Shown here: in pieces, positions 63,148 to 64,000 of the stretch | Position numbering within the stretch: the first letter of the stretch is position 1 | Layout: every line of letters starts with the position of its first letter | Assembly: GCF_035920345.1 (NCBI RefSeq) | Contig: NZ_CP109149.1 | Location: forward strand, 310,001 to 374,000 | Length of the DNA: 64,000 bases | Origin: Nocardia vinacea | GTDB lineage: Bacteria; Actinomycetota; Actinomycetes; Mycobacteriales; Mycobacteriaceae | Reading direction: 5' to 3' | The notes under the pieces: model-generated | Told to the model about the DNA's origin: nothing | The model's input: only the letters and a program-made list of their open reading frames with translations | The model's database searches: none | Made by a program: the position numbers and the translations under genes

Positions 63148-64000
63148 GCGGGCCACTGGACAGGAAGAAGGCGGCCACCGTCACCGAGGAGATCGGCGGA
63201 GTCGCCTCATTGGGTGCCAAAGCTCAGTCCACGAGCAAGCCCGTCCGGATCTGGGCGATCGTCGGGGGCTTGATCCTGGCGTTCCAGGTGTACGTGTGGA
63301 TCCGCTGGGTGTCGGGACCATTTTTCGTGCGGGTGCCCACAGGGCCCAGTGACCCGCCGACGTGGATGAAGACGATCCTCATCACGTGGACGGCCGTGAT
63401 CCTGGTCGGCTGGCCGATCGGCGTCTACTACTTCATCATCAGGCCCTGGCGGCGTGAGCGGCGGATCACGCTCGACGGCATGCTCCTGGTCGCCTGCGGC
63501 CTGCTGTTCTTCCAGGATCCGCTCCTGAACTACTTCAACACGTGGAGTACCTACAACACCTGGATGTTCAATCGGGGATCATGGGTGGCCCACATTCCGG
63601 GTTGGCGCTCGTATGCCGAACCGGGCCAGATGATGGCCGAACCGTTGTTGATGAATGCGGCGGGTTATTCCTACGGAGTTCTGCTGTGCACGATCCTCGG
63701 ATGTTGGATCATGCGCCGTGCGAAGTTGAAGTGGCCGAATATCAGCAACCTCGGATTGATCGGCGTTCTCATCGTGTGGACGTTCTTCTTCGATCTAGTC
63801 ATCGAGGGCTTCTTCCTGATGCCGACGGGACTTTTCACTTACCCCGGCGCAATTCAATCCCTGTCGGTCAATGCCGGCACCTACTACCAATGGCCGATCT
63901 ATGAAGGACTCATGTGGGGAGGTGTCCAGGCAGGTCTGTGCGCCCTGCGTTATTTCACCGACGATCGTGGCCGGAGCTTCGTCGAACGAGGACTGGAACG
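63144..64000 (+). CDS. AveC-family membrane protein (partial)
   Basis: At least 285 codons from ATG 63144, running off the right end of the window. It shows membrane helices (IWAIVGGLILAFQVYVWI, ILITWTAVILVGWPIGVYYF, LLVACGLLFFQDPLLNYF, LIGVLIVWTFFFDLVIEGFF) and aromatic-rich loops (YNTWMFNRGSWVAHIPGW, YPGAIQSLSVNAGTYYQW). This matches the AveC family, whose founding member forms the spiroketal of avermectin in Streptomyces. Mycolata carry relatives of unknown job. Control by the divergent TetR is likely. Confidence 0.78.
   Translation, partial: MSGPLDRKKAATVTEEIGGVASLGAKAQSTSKPVRIWAIVGGLILAFQVYVWIRWVSGPFFVRVPTGPSDPPTWMKTILITWTAVILVGWPIGVYYFIIRPWRRERRITLDGMLLVACGLLFFQDPLLNYFNTWSTYNTWMFNRGSWVAHIPGWRSYAEPGQMMAEPLLMNAAGYSYGVLLCTILGCWIMRRAKLKWPNISNLGLIGVLIVWTFFFDLVIEGFFLMPTGLFTYPGAIQSLSVNAGTYYQWPIYEGLMWGGVQAGLCALRYFTDDRGRSFVERGLE

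Overview
The window is high-GC actinobacterial DNA, most likely from a mycolic-acid-containing genus such as Nocardia or a close relative (Rhodococcus, Mycobacterium). The signs are a FadE5-type acyl-CoA dehydrogenase, a secreted LIP-type lipase, several SDRs of the mycofactocin-coupled type, LLM/F420-type oxidoreductases, paired HTH-DUF5753/DUF6879 genes and an AveC-family membrane protein. Genus is an inference from gene content. No rRNA, tRNA, CRISPR array or intact mobile element was seen.

Layout. 1-1011 has no confident gene. 1012-5923 holds a PadR regulator with a SnoaL-like protein and paired operator boxes, fadE5, an internally deleted thiolase and a secreted lipase. 6168-12062 is a tartrate-utilisation locus: tartrate/malate-type dehydrogenase and GntR regulator on the minus strand, then divergent D-tartrate dehydratase, DctA-type transporter, 2-hydroxyacid dehydrogenase and a broken CitE-like gene. 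12046-12585 holds remnants of an IS4-type transposase and a group II intron reverse transcriptase. 12720-17234 has TetR/SDR, an F420-reductase-like protein and a CocE-type hydrolase. 17372-20545 is a patch of small hypothetical genes plus an XRE/DUF5753 regulator.

21314-62136 is a large catabolic island: acyl-CoA ligases, crotonases, thiolases, many SDRs, a Baeyer-Villiger monooxygenase, CocE hydrolase, LLM monooxygenases, an MFS transporter and SnoaL-like proteins. Eight copies of one 23-bp imperfect palindrome (consensus near ATTTGGACAAGATATGTCAGTAT) lie in front of most of its transcription units (25141, 25456, 34886, 36549, 45706, 52404, 53322, 55305), which argues for one regulon. The TetR gene at 53652-54281 is the best local candidate for its regulator. 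One crotonase-fold protein (48370-49155) carries the His/His/Asp set of 6-oxocamphor hydrolase, so it is probably a cyclic beta-diketone hydrolase. With the BVMO, hydrolase and SDRs this suggests breakdown of an alicyclic or terpenoid ketone to CoA thioesters followed by beta-oxidation; the actual substrate is not known.

Inside the island, 39761-45661 is a separate operon (AraC-type regulator divergent at 38189-39238) with an FMN-dependent LLM monooxygenase, a cupin, an isocitrate-lyase/PEP-mutase-fold protein lacking the usual catalytic Cys, an SDR, a flavin reductase and RibBA. It looks like an oxygenase system that carries its own flavin supply. The island is littered with gene fragments (SDR, LLM, TetR, ADH, CocE, nitroreductase). 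The right end (62328-64000) has a TetR regulator divergent from a small coupled ORF and an AveC-family membrane protein that runs off the window.
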